Below, piece after piece: positions 54,458-63,453 of a DNA stretch of 64,000 nt (positions are counted from its first letter, which is position 1; each line of letters opens with the position of its first letter). The stretch is from an uncultured Chlorobiaceae bacterium (GTDB lineage Bacteria; Bacteroidota; Chlorobiia; Chlorobiales; Chlorobiaceae), in assembly GCA_903939765.1 (NCBI GenBank), contig CAJAIK010000087.1, positions 1-64,000 of the forward strand. Reading direction: 5' to 3'. Both the position numbers and the translations under genes were made by a program. Below the pieces are notes generated by a model that was not told the DNA's origin, did not search any database, and saw only the letters and a program-made list of their open reading frames with translations.

Positions 54458-54964
54458 TCAGCGGAGCCTGGCTTCAATACCGGTTCTTTTCGACAGATCG
54501 GAAAGAAAACGCTGGTAGTCTTTAAGATTGGTGGTTACAAAAAGCGAGTCACGGAGTGGAGGTTTTGCGGCAACAATAAAGATTTTCGGCGGTGGATTGT
54601 AAGTGATGCTCTCCTGATAAATGGAAGTAATAGCAGCAAGCGGCACCTTTTTTTCGTTCCCCTTGCGGTCCAGATAGAGTAACTGGTCGCCAGCGATTTT
54701 TATGGAATCACCATCCTGACCATGCTCCCCCGCAAAACGGGTATTGTAGTACATCGGCCCGCCAAGTGAAACGGTGGTGAGCAGAACGAGTAAACCTGTC
54801 TTCCAGAAACAGCCAAGATCGACGCCATAGGTAAATTTTCCGAACCGGTAAAAAATGGCCCATACCAGACCGAGAAAGAGCATGCCCAGCACCCAGGTTG
54901 CAAGAAAATAGTAATCAAGCCACAGGGCGGGATAGCTCGCGGGATAGTGAAAAACCTCTGGCAT
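54458..54964 (-). CDS. Conserved membrane protein of unknown function
   Basis: 168 aa. Two hydrophobic segments (YYFLATWVLGMLFLGLVWAIF and GLLVLLTTVSLGG) and a C-terminal ~100-residue soluble part that looks PH-like (GDQLLYLDRKGNEKKVPLAAITSIYQ). I do not recognise the family. Directly upstream of coaX on the same strand. Confidence 0.65.
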   Translation of the reverse strand: MPEVFHYPASYPALWLDYYFLATWVLGMLFLGLVWAIFYRFGKFTYGVDLGCFWKTGLLVLLTTVSLGGPMYYNTRFAGEHGQDGDSIKIAGDQLLYLDRKGNEKKVPLAAITSIYQESITYNPPPKIFIVAAKPPLRDSLFVTTNLKDYQRFLSDLSKRTGIEARLR

Positions 54965-55055
54965 GGCGGTGTAGGGTTACTTTTCAGAATACGTACATAG
55001 AGAAGCTAAAAATAAGGCATAACTCAACCTTTGCAATAAAATAATTTCACCTCAC

Positions 55056-55086
55056 AAAAAAAAGGCCCGCCGAAGCGAGCCTTTTC
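55056..55086 (-). terminator. Intrinsic terminator of glnN
   Basis: On the minus strand AAGGCTCGC-ttcg-GCGGGCCTT followed by a run of T, 25 bases past the stop. Confidence 0.85.
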
Positions 55087-55110
55087 TTGTTCTACACATT
55101 GGAGAGTGGT

Positions 55111-57255
55111 TCAGTGCTGAAAGAGCATTTCCGAGTAGGTCGGAAGCTGCCAGCGACTGCGGTCAACAATCTGCTCAAGAGTGTCGGCAATAACGCGCAC
55201 CTCGCTCATGAACGGAAGGAGCTCGTCAGCACAGTAATCAGCCTTTTCGAACTCGGTTGCAAAGGACTCAATCTTTTCGACAGCTTCATCAAGCTCGGCA
55301 GTCATCTCAATCAGGGTCGAAAGATTTTCGGCCAGAAATTTAAGGTTGCCTGCCTGGCTGCCGAGTGCCTTGTCGGAAAGACCAATGGCGTCAGCCGCAG
55401 AGAGCAGGTTGTTGAAGGAGTTGCCAAGGTCGCCCTGGTATTCTGAAACATCAGGAATGACAAAGGTCTTCAGCATAAGCTGCAACGTGCGGGCCTCAAT
55501 ATCGATACCCTTGACATAGCGTTCGAGACGGATATGCAGTCGGGAAATGGTCTCTTCTGCAGTCAGCACACCATACTTGACAAACATATCCTGAACATCT
55601 TTCTTGAGCAGTACCCGGAGTGCCTGCGGCGTGTTCTTCAGGTTCGGAAGGCCTCTCTCTTTGGCTGCCTGCTGAAGGGCTTCAGCATAGTTGTCACCCT
55701 GATAGCGGATCGGCTTGGTAGCAGTGATCTGCTCACGAAGGGTTTCAAGAACTGCTGCATCCCGCTCTTTTCCTGCCTTGATTTTTGCGAGAATGGCATC
55801 GGCAATCTCATCAACTGCTTCAGCCATAAGGGTGTTGAGCACCATGTTCGGCACCGAAGCAGCCTGCGAAGAGCCTACGGCGCGGAACTCGAACTTGTTA
55901 CCGGTAAAGGCGAATGGCGAGGTACGGTTGCGGTCGGTATAGTCCTTGTTGACCAGCGGCACCTGTGAAAGGCCGAGGTTAAGCACCTGTTTTTCTGTTT
56001 TCAGGTCAACCTTGCCGCTCTCGATTGCATCAAGCACCTTTTCGAGCAGCTCACCGAGGAAGACGGTTACGACAGCCGGAGGAGCCTCATTGGCGCCGAG
56101 ACGGTGATCGTTACCCATGCTTGCGATAGACATTCTCAGAACATCTGACCTCTTGTAAACACCATTCAGAACGGCAACAAGGAAAACAAGGAAGTGGACA
56201 TTTGTTTCAGGTGTATGACCTGGATCAAGAAGATTGATTCCGGTATCAGTACCGATCGACCAGTTGTTGTGCTTGCCTGAACCGTTGATGCCGGCAAAAG
56301 GCTTTTCGGCAAGCAGCAGGGCAAAACCCTTCTTGTCGGCAACCTTTCTCATCACTTCCATGACCAGCAGGTTGTGATCGACGGCGATATTGGCCTCTTC
56401 AAAAATCGGAGCTATTTCAAACTGGTGAGGGGCAACCTCATTGTGACGCGTTTTGGCTGGAATGCCGAGCAGGTAAAGCTCATGCTCAACATCCTGCATG
56501 AACTCAAGCACACGGTCAGGAATCGAACCGAAATAGTGATCCTCAAGCTGCTGGCCTTTTGGTGGAAGGGCGCCAAGCAGGGTACGTCCACACATGACAA
56601 GGTCAGGACGTTCGGAGTAGAATTTTTTGTCGACAAGGAAATACTCCTGTTCGCAGCCGGCAAAGGTTTTTACCCGTGAGATGCCGGTGACGCCGAGAAT
56701 TTCAAGCAGCCTTATTGAAGATTTGCTGACCGCCTCCATGGAGCGCAACAGCGGAGTTTTTGAATCGAGCGCTTCACCGTGGTAGGAGATGAAGACGGTC
56801 GGAATACAGAGTGTCAGATCTCTGCCGCCCTTCATGAGGAACGCCGGGCTGGAGGGATCCCATGCGGTGTAGCCACGTGCTTCGAAGGTGGTACGCATGC
56901 CGCCTGAAGGGAAGCTTGATGCGTCAGGCTCACCCTGAATCAGTTGTTCACCCGAAAAGCGCTCAATCGGAGTGCCATCGCGATCTATCGATAAAAATGC
57001 ATCATGTTTTTCGGCTGTGGAACCGGTCATCGGCTGGAACCAGTGGGTGTAATGGGTAGCACCATTCTCCATGGCCCACTCTTTCATGCCGTGTGCAACA
57101 ACACCGGCAATTTCTTCAGTTATTTTTTTACCTGCCTTGATGGTCTCCTGCAATGCGGTAAACTCCTCTTTTGGAAGTTTTGCGCGCATGGCCTTCTGAT
57201 CAAATGTCATCGAACCAAAATAGGTGGAAACCGGAATTTTACTATCGCTGTTCAA
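55111..57255 (-). CDS. glnN: Glutamine synthetase type III
   Basis: 714 aa, typical for GSIII. YFGSMTFDQKAMR start, GCEQEYFLVD, the KTRHNEVAPHQFEIAPIFE and GINGSGKHNNWSIGTD active-site blocks, NRTSPFAFTGNKFEFRAVGSSQ. Makes glutamine from glutamate and ammonia. An Lrp/AsnC gene is 66 bases upstream on the same strand and a terminator follows. Confidence 0.95.
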   Translation of the reverse strand: MNSDSKIPVSTYFGSMTFDQKAMRAKLPKEEFTALQETIKAGKKITEEIAGVVAHGMKEWAMENGATHYTHWFQPMTGSTAEKHDAFLSIDRDGTPIERFSGEQLIQGEPDASSFPSGGMRTTFEARGYTAWDPSSPAFLMKGGRDLTLCIPTVFISYHGEALDSKTPLLRSMEAVSKSSIRLLEILGVTGISRVKTFAGCEQEYFLVDKKFYSERPDLVMCGRTLLGALPPKGQQLEDHYFGSIPDRVLEFMQDVEHELYLLGIPAKTRHNEVAPHQFEIAPIFEEANIAVDHNLLVMEVMRKVADKKGFALLLAEKPFAGINGSGKHNNWSIGTDTGINLLDPGHTPETNVHFLVFLVAVLNGVYKRSDVLRMSIASMGNDHRLGANEAPPAVVTVFLGELLEKVLDAIESGKVDLKTEKQVLNLGLSQVPLVNKDYTDRNRTSPFAFTGNKFEFRAVGSSQAASVPNMVLNTLMAEAVDEIADAILAKIKAGKERDAAVLETLREQITATKPIRYQGDNYAEALQQAAKERGLPNLKNTPQALRVLLKKDVQDMFVKYGVLTAEETISRLHIRLERYVKGIDIEARTLQLMLKTFVIPDVSEYQGDLGNSFNNLLSAADAIGLSDKALGSQAGNLKFLAENLSTLIEMTAELDEAVEKIESFATEFEKADYCADELLPFMSEVRVIADTLEQIVDRSRWQLPTYSEMLFQH

Positions 57256-57321
57256 AACGAACCTCCTTGTTGATTTGCGTGATATAACCCTTCTTGCTTC
57301 TGATAAAAACCGAAACCCTCT

Positions 57322-57846
57322 TTATTTTCTTGATTTTTTTTCATCAAACGTTATCAGCACCTGCCGGTCCTGAAGATTGGTGCGGACGATTTCAGCACTG
57401 ATCTTTTTGTTTTTCTTCAACTGGGTCAGCACAAAGCTTGTATTGGTACCGAGAACACCCGGCCAGCTCTGTATTCTTGAAAGAAACTGCTCAAGCGATG
57501 CCGTGTTGTGGGTCATCACCTTTAAAATATGCGACCCTTCGCCGGTAACAGAAAAACACTCCATGATCTCATCCTCCTTCATCACATGCTCCATAAATGA
57601 TTTATAGTGCTTGGATGAATCAATTCTGACCCGTACAAATGCATGAATATCAAAACCGAGCTGCCGTTCATCTACTTCCATGGTAAAGCCCTTGATGATA
57701 CCGTTCTTCTGCAGCTTGTCAAGCCGCTCACTGACAGAGGGTATTGAAAGGCCTACGACTTCAGCAAGTTCACTCAATCGAACTCTGCCATTTTCCCCAA
57801 GAGACTCAATTAGTTTGAGGTCGATCAGATCAAGATGTCCGGACAT
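57322..57846 (-). CDS. Lrp/AsnC-family transcription regulator
   Basis: 174 aa. N-terminal HTH (DLKLIESLGENGRVRLSELAEVVGLSIPSVSERLDKL) and C-terminal RAM/AsnC ligand domain (AFVRVRI, CFSVTGEGSHILKVM). Positioned directly upstream of glnN, so probably a nitrogen or amino-acid-responsive regulator of it. Confidence 0.9.
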   Translation of the reverse strand: MSGHLDLIDLKLIESLGENGRVRLSELAEVVGLSIPSVSERLDKLQKNGIIKGFTMEVDERQLGFDIHAFVRVRIDSSKHYKSFMEHVMKEDEIMECFSVTGEGSHILKVMTHNTASLEQFLSRIQSWPGVLGTNTSFVLTQLKKNKKISAEIVRTNLQDRQVLITFDEKKSRK

Positions 57847-58312
57847 AACATCACTCTTGTTTAAACAAATTTAACAGAAATTACATAATAATAAGAAAAA
57901 AACAACTATCCTCTTTACTATTCGAAACTTTTTCGGCAAATTTCTTAACTAATTTAGGATGAGCAATAACCTTGCCGTGTTTATGCCAATTCCAGGAGAC
58001 GGTTACAGCTCTCTCTTCTGTACGGAGTTTAGCCCCAATTATCTGTTCTTGTTCGGAATTGTTGCACGGTACCTGCTCATTTCATGCGTTAAAGGCTGAT
58101 AGCGCCTGAAAAGTCTAATGGCCTTAAAAATAGAAAATAATTCAATATCTTGTGCCTGTCCTGAAGCCGGGAGTTTTGACCATCTAAAACAATGACACTC
58201 TCCGTCATCACAGCGTAACGTTTCAATGCGAACAGTGTGTAACTTTTTCAGGGGAATTAAAACAACCAACCACAGAGATATAAACCTAAAGCGACTGGGA
58301 CTTTTATAAAAG
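57847..58312. other. Intergenic region between regulator and carotenoid gene
   Basis: 466 bp of divergent promoter region. Very AT-rich at 57850-57960. I see no convincing gene, repeat or riboswitch; a minus-strand frame at 58039-58386 overlaps the desaturase start and resembles nothing. Confidence 0.4.
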
Positions 58313-59674
58313 ATGAAAATAGTAATTTTCGGCGCAGGAGTTGCGGGCCTTAGCGCAGCAGTAGAGCTGGTAGATAAAGGGCACAAGGTAGAGATTTATG
58401 AAAAGCGCAAAATACTTGGCGGAAAGGTTTCAGTCTGGAAAGACAATGACGGCGACTCCATAGAATCAGGACTTCATATTGTTTTTGGTGGTTACCAGCA
58501 GCTTCAGAAATACCTCAAACAGGTGGGCGCAGCAGAGAATTATCAATGGAAGGAACATGCATTGATCTATGCTGAACCGAATGGAAAACAATCGTCGTTC
58601 ACAAAAGCGAACCTTCCCTCCCCCTGGGGAGAGGTTGCAGGCTGCCTGAAGACCAACTTTCTTACACTCTGGGATAAAATTTCGCTGATCAGGGGGCTCT
58701 ACCCTGCCCTGATGGGCAATGAGGAGTACTTCCGCAGCCAGGACCATAAGACCTATTCGGAGTGGCATCGGCTGAGAGGCGCTTCGGAACACTCATTGCA
58801 GAAATTGTGGAGAGCTATTGCGCTTGCCATGAACTTCATTGAGCCCAACGTCATAAGCGCACGGCCGATGATTACCATTTTCAAATATTTTGGCACCAAT
58901 TACACCGCAACAAAATTTGCCTTTTTCCGCAAAAACCCCGGCGATTCCATGATTGAGCCGATGCGCCAATATATCCAGAGCAAGGGTGGCCGCATTTTTG
59001 TGGATGCAAAACTGAAAGGGTTTGAACTCAACAGTGACGAAAGTATTCAGGAGGCTGTACTCCAGGATGGCCATAAAATTGTGGCTGATGCCTATATTTC
59101 CGCCCTGCCGGTCCACAACCTTAAACAGATTATACCCCAGAAGTGGCTTGCCCATAAGTATTTCCGTAACCTCCACGAATTTGTCGGCAGTCCGGTAGCA
59201 AACTGTCAACTCTGGTTTGACCAAAAAATTACCGATACCGATAATCTCATGTTTTCACAGGGCACAATTTTTGCGACATTTGCCGATGTCTCAATCACCT
59301 GCCCCGATGACTTCCAGAATGGTACCGGCACAGCAAACGGCGGCAGCGTCATGAGTCTGGTGCTTGCCCCGGCTCACCAACTGATGGATATGCCCAATGA
59401 GGTGATTATTGAGCTTGTCATGAAAGATATCCACAATCGCTTTCCGAAATCACGCGAGGCAAAACTGCTCAAATCGACCATTGTCAAAATTCCCCAGTCG
59501 GTTTACAAGGCTGTGCCGGATGTCGATAAATTCCGCCCTGACCAGATCAGCCCGGTCAAAAACTTTTTTCTTGCCGGCGATTACACCGACCAGCACTATC
59601 TGGCCTCTATGGAGGGAGCTGCACTGAGCGGCAAGCTGGTTGCAGAAAAGCTCCTCAGCAAATTTGGCAACTGA
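58313..59674 (+). CDS. Plant/cyanobacterial-type carotene desaturase (CrtQ/CrtP family)
   Basis: 453 aa. FAD-binding start VIFGAGVAGLSAAVELVDKGHKVEIYEK, then GGKVSVW and a C-terminal FFLAGDYTDQHYLASMEGAALSG. The ATKFAFFRKNPGDSMIEPMRQYI segment recalls zeta-carotene desaturase (CrtQ) more than phytoene desaturase (CrtP), but I cannot settle it. Green sulfur bacteria use this CrtP/CrtQ/CrtH route. Followed closely by the radical SAM gene. Confidence 0.85.
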   Translation: MKIVIFGAGVAGLSAAVELVDKGHKVEIYEKRKILGGKVSVWKDNDGDSIESGLHIVFGGYQQLQKYLKQVGAAENYQWKEHALIYAEPNGKQSSFTKANLPSPWGEVAGCLKTNFLTLWDKISLIRGLYPALMGNEEYFRSQDHKTYSEWHRLRGASEHSLQKLWRAIALAMNFIEPNVISARPMITIFKYFGTNYTATKFAFFRKNPGDSMIEPMRQYIQSKGGRIFVDAKLKGFELNSDESIQEAVLQDGHKIVADAYISALPVHNLKQIIPQKWLAHKYFRNLHEFVGSPVANCQLWFDQKITDTDNLMFSQGTIFATFADVSITCPDDFQNGTGTANGGSVMSLVLAPAHQLMDMPNEVIIELVMKDIHNRFPKSREAKLLKSTIVKIPQSVYKAVPDVDKFRPDQISPVKNFFLAGDYTDQHYLASMEGAALSGKLVAEKLLSKFGN

Positions 59675-59732
59675 ACAAATTACCAGAAACAACGTTGGAA
59701 CCCTTAACGCTCCATTTTGCCGAAATAGTGCC

Positions 59733-60788
59733 ATGCAAAAAACAGAATCACTGGGGGGCCAACATCGTCTGCCCGCTAACGCCGAAGCTCAGGTAAAACT
59801 GCTTGAAGAGAGTAAGTGCGGCATTCTGCCCTTCAGTAAAAAAGTTGCTGAAGGCGGCACCGGGCCTCTTTTGGCATCAGATATTGATGTCCTGCAGATC
59901 AACATTGGCTATACCTGCAATCTTCTCTGCCGTCACTGTCATGTCAATGCCGGACCGGATCGCAAAGAGATGATGACACGAGCTACAATGCTCGAGTGTC
60001 TTGATACCCTTGCCTGCGGCACGATAAAAACCGTCGATATTACCGGTGGAGCGCCAGAAATGCACCCGGAACTACGCTGGTTGATTGAAAGCATAAGAGC
60101 ACACTCTGCCGACATAAAAATCATTGTGCGTTCAAACCTCACCCTTTTGACCGGAAACGAAAAATACCGGGATTTGCCGGAATTTTTTAAGGAGCAGCAG
60201 GTCACGCTCATTGCCTCACTTCCCTGCTATGTAAAAGCGGATGTTGACAATGTACGGGGAGCGGGTGTTTTTGACCGTTCCATCAAGGCCTTGCAACTGC
60301 TCAACAGCCTTGGCTATGGTAAAGAGAAGGGCAATCTGGAACTCAACCTGGTCTTCAACCCTGAAGGCCCATCTCTGCCGGGAGGACAGCAGCAACTGGA
60401 GCAAGAGTACCGAAAACGACTGCTCGAAGAGTACGGCATTCTCTTCAATAATCTTTATACCATCACCAATATGCCGATCAGCCGTTTTCTCAACGACCTG
60501 CTTGAAAACGGCCGCTACTCGGAGTACATGAAACTTCTGGCTGAAAACTTCAATCCCCTCGCCGTGCAAAACCTGATGTGCAAAACGACCCTTTCTGTCG
60601 GTTGGGACGGCGCACTCTACGACTGTGATTTCAACCAGATGCTCCAGTTACCATTATCCAGACCGGCTCCGCAGCACATCAGCGAGTTCAGCCGGGCGGG
60701 ACTCCGAAACCGGCGTATAACGCTCGGCCAGCATTGCTATGGATGTACGGCCGGGGCTGGGTCAAGTTGTCAGGGCTCTCTGTTGTGA
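59733..60788 (+). CDS. ArsS-like radical SAM protein
   Basis: 351 aa from the ATG at 59733. Radical SAM motif CNLLCRHCHVNAG, GGAPEMHP, a C-terminal DUF3641-type domain and ending CYGCTAGAGSSCQG. This matches ArsS-type enzymes of arsenosugar biosynthesis clusters; no arsM is nearby. The two downstream genes are the glycosyltransferase-like partners of the same cluster type. Stop overlaps the next start (GTGA). Confidence 0.85.
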   Translation: MQKTESLGGQHRLPANAEAQVKLLEESKCGILPFSKKVAEGGTGPLLASDIDVLQINIGYTCNLLCRHCHVNAGPDRKEMMTRATMLECLDTLACGTIKTVDITGGAPEMHPELRWLIESIRAHSADIKIIVRSNLTLLTGNEKYRDLPEFFKEQQVTLIASLPCYVKADVDNVRGAGVFDRSIKALQLLNSLGYGKEKGNLELNLVFNPEGPSLPGGQQQLEQEYRKRLLEEYGILFNNLYTITNMPISRFLNDLLENGRYSEYMKLLAENFNPLAVQNLMCKTTLSVGWDGALYDCDFNQMLQLPLSRPAPQHISEFSRAGLRNRRITLGQHCYGCTAGAGSSCQGSLL

Positions 60789-61393
60789 ACAATAATCGGC
60801 TTCTCATTATTTTCACCAAAAACCCGGTAAAAGGAGAAGTCAAAACACGCCTTGCCCGTTCGATTGGAGGAGAGAGGGCCCTTGAGGTCTACGAAACGCT
60901 CAGAGAGCATACTGCCAAGGTTGCAGAGGGTGTCGATGCAGAACGGATGGTTTATTACTCCCGCTTCATTCCCTCTTCCGATCTCTTTCTCAGTCAAAAG
61001 TTTTTGGCGAAGCTTCAGAAAGGAGATGATCTGGGAGAGCGCATGTTTCATGCCATAGAGACCGGGTTTGAAAGCGGCTTTCGCCACATCGTGCTTATCG
61101 GAACGGACTGTCACGAGTTGAGTGGTGAAATCCTTAATGAGGCATTCAGCGCCCTTGAGCAATGTGATGCGGTAATCGGGCCAGCCACAGATGGGGGCTT
61201 TTACCTTATCGGCCTGAACCGGGTTTTCCCTGAGCTCTTTCTTGACCGGCAGTGGAGCACCCCTGATGTTTTCAGCCAAACCACCACAATACTCCAGCGC
61301 CTCCGGATAGAGTACGAACGACTTGCAGAACTTTCGGATATTGATACCTTTGACGACCTGAAAAGAAGCAAATTATGGCCGTACCAACAATAA
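60785..61393 (+). CDS. DUF2064/TIGR04282-like nucleotidyl- or glycosyltransferase
   Basis: 202 aa from a GTG at 60785. FTKNPVKGEVKTRLARSIG, LGERMFHAIETGF, IGTDCHELS, GPATDGGFYLIGL: the GT-A-like family seen with arsenosugar-type gene sets. Substrate unknown. Overlaps the genes on both sides. Confidence 0.85.
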   Translation: MNNNRLLIIFTKNPVKGEVKTRLARSIGGERALEVYETLREHTAKVAEGVDAERMVYYSRFIPSSDLFLSQKFLAKLQKGDDLGERMFHAIETGFESGFRHIVLIGTDCHELSGEILNEAFSALEQCDAVIGPATDGGFYLIGLNRVFPELFLDRQWSTPDVFSQTTTILQRLRIEYERLAELSDIDTFDDLKRSKLWPYQQ

Positions 61394-62070
61394 GCATCAT
61401 CATGCCGACCTGTAACGAAGAGGCCATCATTGCCCGCTCGCTTCAGTGTCTTCTTGCCATTACAACAAAGTCGGAAGGTATTGAAATCATTGTCAGTGAT
61501 GCCAGTTCAGACGGTACGCCCGAAATTCTCTCCAGCTTTCCGGTAACCGTCTGTCACAGTACAAAGGGACGTGCCACGCAGATGAACTGCGCTGCCCGTT
61601 TGGCAGGAGGTGATATCCTCTATTTTCTCCACGCCGACAGCCTGCCACCCGAAACCTTTGTCGAAGATATCCGTTCGGCTGCAACAGCCGGAAAAAAAGC
61701 CGGATGCTTCAGGATGAGTTTTGATGATGACCACCCGCTCATGGCGCTGTTTGGATGGTTCACACAGTTTCCGTTACTGATCTGCCGCGGAGGAGATCAG
61801 TCGCTTTTTATCGACAAAACGCTTTTCAACGATATCGGCGGCTTCGATGAAAGCAAACTCATTATGGAAGATTATGATATCCTCACCCGCATTGAGCGGC
61901 TTGAACGGTTTCATATCCTTGAAACAGAGGTTACCACATCGGCCCGGAAGTATCACCGAAACGGCATAATCCCCCTCCAACTGAGTTTTGGAACGATTCA
62001 TCTCATGTATGCCCTTGGATTTGACCAGGAGGCCATTATCCGTTATTACAGGGAAAACATTATTGCCTGA
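61375..62070 (+). CDS. Family 2 glycosyltransferase (TIGR04283-like)
   Basis: 231 aa. ISIIMPTCNEEAIIARSL, IVSDASSDGTPEIL, GRATQMNCAARLAGGDILYFLHAD and GGDQSLFIDKTLF, then DYDILTRIERL. Starts 19 bases inside the preceding gene. Third member of the radical SAM cluster. Confidence 0.88.
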   Translation: MAVPTISIIMPTCNEEAIIARSLQCLLAITTKSEGIEIIVSDASSDGTPEILSSFPVTVCHSTKGRATQMNCAARLAGGDILYFLHADSLPPETFVEDIRSAATAGKKAGCFRMSFDDDHPLMALFGWFTQFPLLICRGGDQSLFIDKTLFNDIGGFDESKLIMEDYDILTRIERLERFHILETEVTTSARKYHRNGIIPLQLSFGTIHLMYALGFDQEAIIRYYRENIIA

Positions 62071-62192
62071 TCGGGAGGGGAAAACCGCCACCGCCATCCT
62101 GAAATAGCCCTGAGAGTTGAACGACTTAGGAAATAAGTTCTTATATTGGAATAATTATTTATTATTACTTACCCTTAATCCACCCAATAATT

Positions 62193-62858
62193 ATGGCAAC
62201 AGAAGAGATCAACAAGCCAGCGGGTACGCTTGTACCGGCCCCCCAGCAAAATCAGGAAGGAACTGTAGGCAATGGCGATATCGCCCATCTGATCGGAACC
62301 GTGGGTACCTTGATTGATTCAACCATTGAATCGGTGCAGGGGATGATAAGTTCGGTCAGCAACGCTACCGGACAGTTGATTGACGGGGTTTCATCGACCA
62401 TCAATTCCGAATCAGTTCAGGGAATGATCAGCTCGGTCAGCAATGCTACCGGACAGTTGATTGACGGGGTTTCATCAACCATCAATTCCGAATCAGTGCA
62501 GGGAATGATCAGTTCGGTAAGCAATGCTACCGGACAGTTGATTGACGGGGTTGCTTCGACCATCAATTCAGACCAGATTCAGAACTCTTTTCAGGGACTT
62601 GGCAAATTATGGAACGGCCTGATCGAAACCCTCAATAACGGCGTCGGTTCAAATCAGGTACAGAACCTCTTCGACAATGTCAGTTCAGGACTGGGTCAAT
62701 TGATGAACAATGTTTTTGCTGCACCAGGCATGCCGACAGGCAGAGAAAACCGTCCAAAAAAAGATGTGACGGAGATCCGCTATACTCCCAAGGAGATCGT
62801 CATGGAGGTAAAGGCTCCTGCTCCAACTCTTCCTCCAGCTCAGGCAAAAAAACCCTGA
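62193..62858 (+). CDS. Repeat protein resembling chlorosome envelope proteins
   Basis: 221 aa. After an MATEEINKPAGT start and a Gln/Pro stretch come three near-perfect 27-residue repeats (unit ESVQGMISSVSNATGQLIDG...), amphipathic and Ser/Gly/Asn-rich, then a related fourth/fifth degenerate unit and a Pro/Lys tail. No signal peptide or charged core. Size and composition recall chlorosome envelope proteins such as CsmH/CsmC of green sulfur bacteria; I cannot confirm which. Transcribed alone. Confidence 0.5.
   Translation: MATEEINKPAGTLVPAPQQNQEGTVGNGDIAHLIGTVGTLIDSTIESVQGMISSVSNATGQLIDGVSSTINSESVQGMISSVSNATGQLIDGVSSTINSESVQGMISSVSNATGQLIDGVASTINSDQIQNSFQGLGKLWNGLIETLNNGVGSNQVQNLFDNVSSGLGQLMNNVFAAPGMPTGRENRPKKDVTEIRYTPKEIVMEVKAPAPTLPPAQAKKP
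62328..62570 (+). repeat. Three tandem 81-bp repeats within the chlorosome-like gene
   Basis: Units at 62328-62408, 62409-62489 and 62490-62570 are >90% identical by eye. The central part (gctaccggacagttgattga) is unchanged in all, implying recent duplication. In frame, so copy number can vary without frameshift. Confidence 0.9.
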
Positions 62859-62938
62859 TACGCATATCCTTACGTGTGGGCATCAGCGAAATATCCATTC
62901 CTTTAAGACGTGATACTTCGTTGATGCCTGCCTTTGTT

Positions 62939-63385
62939 TCACCCGCGACCTGTGCCGGTATGGCCAAATCCCCCGTCACCCCGCACGGTTGAGCCAAGCT
63001 CTTCGACCTCTTCAAAACAAACCTGCTCAACCCTCGCAACCACCATCTGGGCAATGCGGTCACCGTGACGGACAATAAAGGGTTCCTTGCCATAATTGAT
63101 GAGAATCACCTTCACCTCTCCGCGATAATCGGCATCAATCGTTGCCGGCGTGTTGGGCAGTGAAATCAGGGAACGCAACGCAAGGCCGCTTCTGGGACGA
63201 AGCTGGGCTTCGAACCCACTGGGCAACTCAAGGGCAAAGCCGGAGGGAATCAAGGCTGTGGTAAATGGCTCGATGGTGACGGGCGCTTCAATGCAGGCGG
63301 AAATATCCATTCCTGCAGCATGAGCGGTGGCATATACGGGAAGTAAGGCTTGCTTGTTGAGGCGAACAATCTTTACATTGAGCAT
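62939..63385 (-). CDS. dut: dUTP pyrophosphatase
   Basis: 148 aa. All five motifs: [26 protein letters not shown]-like ([11 protein letters not shown]), GDRIAQMVV and the C-terminal [10 protein letters not shown]. Trimeric enzyme removing dUTP. Convergent with the repeat-protein gene. Confidence 0.94.
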   Translation of the reverse strand: MLNVKIVRLNKQALLPVYATAHAAGMDISACIEAPVTIEPFTTALIPSGFALELPSGFEAQLRPRSGLALRSLISLPNTPATIDADYRGEVKVILINYGKEPFIVRHGDRIAQMVVARVEQVCFEEVEELGSTVRGDGGFGHTGTGRG

Positions 63386-63453
63386 TGGTCAGAAATGGCT
63401 TGTTAGTGAGAAATAGTATACGATGGCCAATATAACAGATAACCACAAGGCAA

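Noticed and set aside
58039-58386. 115-aa minus-strand frame before the carotene desaturase
   Set aside because: Overlaps the desaturase start, has no ribosome site or family features.
62328-62570. CRISPR array
   Set aside because: Repeats are contiguous 81-bp coding units without spacers and keep an open frame. No CRISPR array or cas gene was seen in the window.
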